Shown here: piece after piece, positions 29,927 to 31,490 of the stretch
Numbering within the stretch: position 1 is the stretch's first letter
Layout: each line of letters opens with the position of its first letter
Source of the DNA: a virus
Strand: one strand, 5' to 3'
IMG/VR virus record: IMGVR_UViG_3300034096_000294
Coordinates: 1-31,490 of that record
Length of the DNA stretch: 31,490 nucleotides
Made by a program: the position numbers and the translations under genes
Notes under the pieces: generated by a model
What the model was told of the DNA's origin: nothing
The model's input: the letters and a program-made list of their open reading frames with translations, nothing else
The model's database searches: none

Positions 29927-30163
29927 TCATGTAAACAAACCGATGTACATTCCAACCAAGCCACCGCACAGCGTAGCTATCATGTCTGCATTGCTAAATG
30001 CTTTTTCCTTCAGCACAGAATCGTACAATTCTTTTCCCATCGCGCATGCAAACACAGCGACCATCGCAAAAGGTGGAGCGAACAAAGATGCAGAAAGTGC
30101 ATAAATGACTAAGCCATACAGCGCATGGTTAGCTTTGTCTTCAGGTAGGATAGGCAGGTTCAT
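29927..30163 (-). CDS. Membrane protein with D-K-x-x-H-x-x-x-G start
   Basis: 78 residues. The N-terminal LPEDKANHALYGLVIY motif followed by two or three hydrophobic helices (SASLFAPPFAMVAVFACAMG, ATLCGGLVGMYIGLF) matches a family of small phage membrane proteins of unclear function, sometimes called lysis-associated. A conserved GKELYD links the helices. It is one base from the SSB-like gene. Membrane location is likely; function open. Confidence 0.7.
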   Translation of the reverse strand: MNLPILPEDKANHALYGLVIYALSASLFAPPFAMVAVFACAMGKELYDSVLKEKAFSNADMIATLCGGLVGMYIGLFT

Positions 30164-30393
30164 TAGAATGGTAAATCTCCTGATGGTTCGTCTTGTTGTT
30201 CGTCACGTTTTACAATCGGCTCACTCATTTTACCTGAAAAGAATTTGCCGTTCTTTCCTTCCTTAACCCATGCAGCCAGTCGCATCTTCTTGCCATTGAC
30301 CATGATTTCACCTGTGTATTCAGGTGCGTTGTTGGCTGTCTTGTTGTTCTTGAATAGGGTGAACTGTCCCTCTTGCATTTGATAGTTACTCAT
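30163..30393 (-). CDS. SSB-like or DUF736-like OB-fold protein
   Basis: 76 residues. A beta-rich core (GQFTLFKNNKT, YTGEIMVNGKKMRLAAWVKE, GKFFSGKMS) with the look of DUF736 or a small OB fold is followed by an acidic tail ending in SGDLPF. That ending mimics the last residues of bacterial SSB (D-D-x-P-F), which recruit repair and replication proteins. It is therefore a candidate phage single-strand DNA-binding protein, although shorter than standard SSB. Confidence 0.65.
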   Translation of the reverse strand: MSNYQMQEGQFTLFKNNKTANNAPEYTGEIMVNGKKMRLAAWVKEGKNGKFFSGKMSEPIVKRDEQQDEPSGDLPF

Positions 30394-30397
30394 TGTA

Positions 30398-30580
30398 TTA
30401 ATTATTAATTATTGCGATGTCATCTACCATGAGGCTTATTGTAGTCTTGCCATTAAAGTCGATTGTTTCTATTACTTCAAAGGTTTCGTGGTCGATGCTG
30501 TGACCATTGATGAAGCCAATGTATATTTCAACATCGTCATTGTACTGTGCAAGCTTATCCCACAATTCGCCTATTGTCAT
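30398..30580 (-). CDS. Small hypothetical protein
   Basis: 60 residues, acidic, with a YNDDVEIYIGFINGHSID motif recognised from many phage and plasmid small proteins of unknown function. Start overlaps the preceding small gene as ATGA. Nothing indicates the mechanism. Confidence 0.7.
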   Translation of the reverse strand: MTIGELWDKLAQYNDDVEIYIGFINGHSIDHETFEVIETIDFNGKTTISLMVDDIAIINN

Positions 30581-30738
30581 AGCTTATATTCATCTTTGTC
30601 AGTTAGTAGATACAACTCCTCAAAGATAAGACGCATTGTGAGATTATCGCTCATTGCAGGGCGCATGCTTCGCCTTGCTGTTAGCACGAATAGTTTGCGT
30701 AGCAGCTCCACTTCTTTCTGTTGATCGTATTGCTTCAT
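30577..30738 (-). CDS. Small hypothetical protein (53 residues)
   Basis: ATG 30738 to TGA 30577. It has a perfect GGAGG Shine-Dalgarno sequence nine bases before the start, rare for this host group. That GGAGGT is part of what looks like the broken end of another small gene (codons for Thr-Tyr-Gly-Gly-Asp-Lys, stop). The product is basic and helical (DQQKEVELLRKLFVLTARRS). Function unknown. Confidence 0.6.
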   Translation of the reverse strand: MKQYDQQKEVELLRKLFVLTARRSMRPAMSDNLTMRLIFEELYLLTDKDEYKL

Positions 30739-30758
30739 TTGTCACCTCCGTATGTTTT
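30735..30758. repeat. Imperfect direct repeat, left copy, flanking the tRNA-like gene
   Basis: 24 bases that match 30862..30885 in 20 positions. On the minus strand it encodes the C-terminal codons NKTYGGDK-stop of a vanished member of the paralogous small-gene family upstream. Confidence 0.6.
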
Positions 30759-30771
30759 GTTTTTAAAATAT

Positions 30772-30854
30772 AGGGGATTCCAAGATTCGAACTTGGACTT
30801 GGGAAATTCATGAGATTAAGCGCGCCCCACGCACTACCATTATGCAAAACCCCC
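30772..30854 (-). tRNA. tRNA-like gene with aberrant anticodon arm
   Basis: 83 bases. The acceptor arm GGGGGTT/AATCCCC (one G-U), D-arm GCAT/GTGC with AATGGTA loop, and T-arm CCAAG-TTCGAAT-CTTGG are all regular. The 34 bases between D and T stems do not give a normal anticodon arm. Either a GU-rich 5-bp stem TGGGG/TCTCA closes a nine-base loop, or a CTCATGA loop (CAT anticodon) has an incomplete 3-bp stem preceded by about ten extra bases. No CCA is encoded. It may be a decayed tRNA, a frameshift-suppressor type or a tRNA mimic. Confidence 0.6.
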
Positions 30855-30861
30855 ATTTTTT

Positions 30862-30885
30862 TTATTTATTACTTCCGTATGTTTT
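30862..30885. repeat. Imperfect direct repeat, right copy, flanking the tRNA-like gene
   Basis: Second copy of the 24-base repeat (20 of 24 identical to 30735..30758). It is the 3' end of the intact paralogous gene 30862..31140, coding for NKTYGSNK-stop. Confidence 0.6.
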
Positions 30886-31140
30886 ATTGTAATACTGTTC
30901 TGTGTTTAATGTTTCATTGTGCATTTCAGGAGTAACTTCACCATTCCAACCTTCTGCTGTTGACATAAATCCGTTTTCCCAAGCATCAACAATCTGCTCC
31001 CTTTCCATTTTTTTGGCGGGATAAAAAAGATTATGCTTCATTAGTATAAAATCAATTTTTGAAATTTCTTGATTTTCATATTTTTGAATCAAGGCACTAA
31101 TTTCATTTTCATACCACTCCACCGCAGTTTGTTTACTCAT
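30862..31140 (-). CDS. Small protein, paralogue of the next gene upstream
   Basis: 92 residues. It shares a layout with the 71-residue gene at 31137..31352: K-Q-T-A-V-E-W/Y start, central A-K-x-x-E-x-E-x-I-V-x-A-W/Y-x-x-G block and Y-x-x-x-Y-G-x-N-K end. This family is frequent in Flavobacteria and their phages; function unknown. It begins with a Shine-Dalgarno-like GGAGGTAAC that also encodes the C-terminus of its upstream neighbour, so the two are translationally coupled. Confidence 0.75.
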   Translation of the reverse strand: MSKQTAVEWYENEISALIQKYENQEISKIDFILMKHNLFYPAKKMEREQIVDAWENGFMSTAEGWNGEVTPEMHNETLNTEQYYNKTYGSNK

Positions 31141-31352
31141 TTGTTACCTCCATATATTTCATGATAAGCATCTTTACAATGTTCGCGCAAATATCCTTCT
31201 GTATAACCTTTTCGATAGGCATAAACAATATGCTCCTTATTGATTTCTTTGGCTATTTCAATGTGGTAATGTTGTTCTTCTCCCAATACTTTAGGAAATA
31301 GTTGTTCAATCAAATATTCTACTGCTGTTTGCTTTTTCATATCAGTATTCAT
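31137..31352 (-). CDS. Small protein, paralogue of the next gene downstream
   Basis: 71 residues: MKKQTAVEYLIEQLF start, IAKEINKEHIVYAYRKGYTE middle and AYHEIYGGNK end. Tandem copy of the family at 30862..31140, shorter by an internal segment. Its start overlaps the stop of the junction-spanning replication gene. An alternative start at the second Met (residue 5) would be nearer the conserved KKQTAVE start. Unknown function. Confidence 0.75.
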   Translation of the reverse strand: MNTDMKKQTAVEYLIEQLFPKVLGEEQHYHIEIAKEINKEHIVYAYRKGYTEGYLREHCKDAYHEIYGGNK

Positions 31353-31490
31353 TTTGAGTTTCGATTAGTTCCCTATAACGTTCCTGCCTGTATTCCGTAA
31401 ACTGATACGGCTTGTTTTTGTACACCCGGAAGCGCATGTCGTTATCCCATTGTGGCAGCGCATCGTATTCGCGCATGAGTGCAATCTCAA
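31342..31490 (-). CDS. 3' part of the junction-spanning replication-module gene
   Basis: This is the C-terminal end of the protein that starts at 623 in the left end of the window. It reads through the terminal repeat in one frame and stops at TGA 31342..31344. The stop overlaps the ATGAATACTGA start region of the next minus-strand gene (start 31352), so the two are translationally coupled. The C-terminus is rich in Tyr, Arg and Glu. Confidence 0.75.
   Translation of the reverse strand, partial: EIALMREYDALPQWDNDMRFRVYKNKPYQFTEYRQERYRELIETQNEY
31364..31490. repeat. Terminal direct repeat, right copy (circular overlap)
   Basis: Second exact copy of bases 1..127. Removing either copy leaves the minus-strand gene spanning the junction intact, with its stop codon at 31342..31344. 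Confidence 0.95.

Noticed and set aside
30600-30660. CAAAGATA at 30635 as a leftward -7 box
   Set aside because: No TTG lies 18-21 bases upstream and it is inside a coding frame.
30644-30856. A 70-codon minus-strand frame over the tRNA-like gene
   Set aside because: It runs through the folded tRNA-like sequence and its tail lies in another frame of the small gene at 30577..30738; composition is not protein-like.
1-31490. Integration or lysogeny module
   Set aside because: I found no integrase, recombinase, excisionase or attachment-site pair. The XRE fusion and palindromes show regulation but not integration.

Overview
The window is one complete small tailed-phage genome, most likely a siphovirus of a Bacteroidota host. 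The first 127 bases recur exactly as the last 127 (31364..31490), so the contig closes into a circle of 31,363 bp. The host assignment rests on protein families typical of Bacteroidota phages (capsid, portal, DUF6712-like connector, Rad52-like annealing protein) and on promoters of the Bacteroidota -33/-7 type (TTG, about 19-21 bases, TAnnTTTG). I see no integrase, polymerase, primase or helicase.

The genome has two arms that diverge from a control region at 3636..3833 and converge near 24800. The rightward arm (plus strand, 3834..24790) carries a sigma-factor-like protein, a small-terminase-like protein, a tail assembly chaperone with an apparent -1 frameshift extension, a tail-terminator/fibre fusion, tail proteins, tape measure, XkdF-like prohead protease, scaffold, major capsid, tail tube, portal, connector, a lysis cluster, a metallophosphoesterase and a small HExxH protein. 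A minus-strand ribbon-helix-helix gene and a putative small RNA sit between protease and scaffold.

The leftward arm (minus strand, 3635 down through the circular junction to 24817) carries, in transcription order, small early genes, a VRR-NUC nuclease, a replication-type pair, two paralogous small genes, an odd tRNA-like gene, an SSB-like protein, a membrane protein, an HNH homing endonuclease, the large terminase, a GIY-YIG/XRE fusion regulator, a Rad52-like annealing protein with its YqaJ-type exonuclease, and small accessory genes.

The most interesting signals are regulatory. Near-identical palindromes (GTGYAAGTATTTACAC) lie inside the two early promoters that drive the small early genes and the recombination operon. 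The GIY-YIG/XRE protein has its own palindrome overlapping its -7 box. A ribbon-helix-helix gene has tandem ACATGT sites in its promoter spacer. A structured leader precedes the replication genes, and a wobble-compensated hairpin separates the annealing protein from its exonuclease. Other points are a tRNA-like gene flanked by imperfect direct repeats within an array of paralogous genes, and several genes shorter than 60 codons. All functional calls come from reading motifs by eye; no database search was possible.
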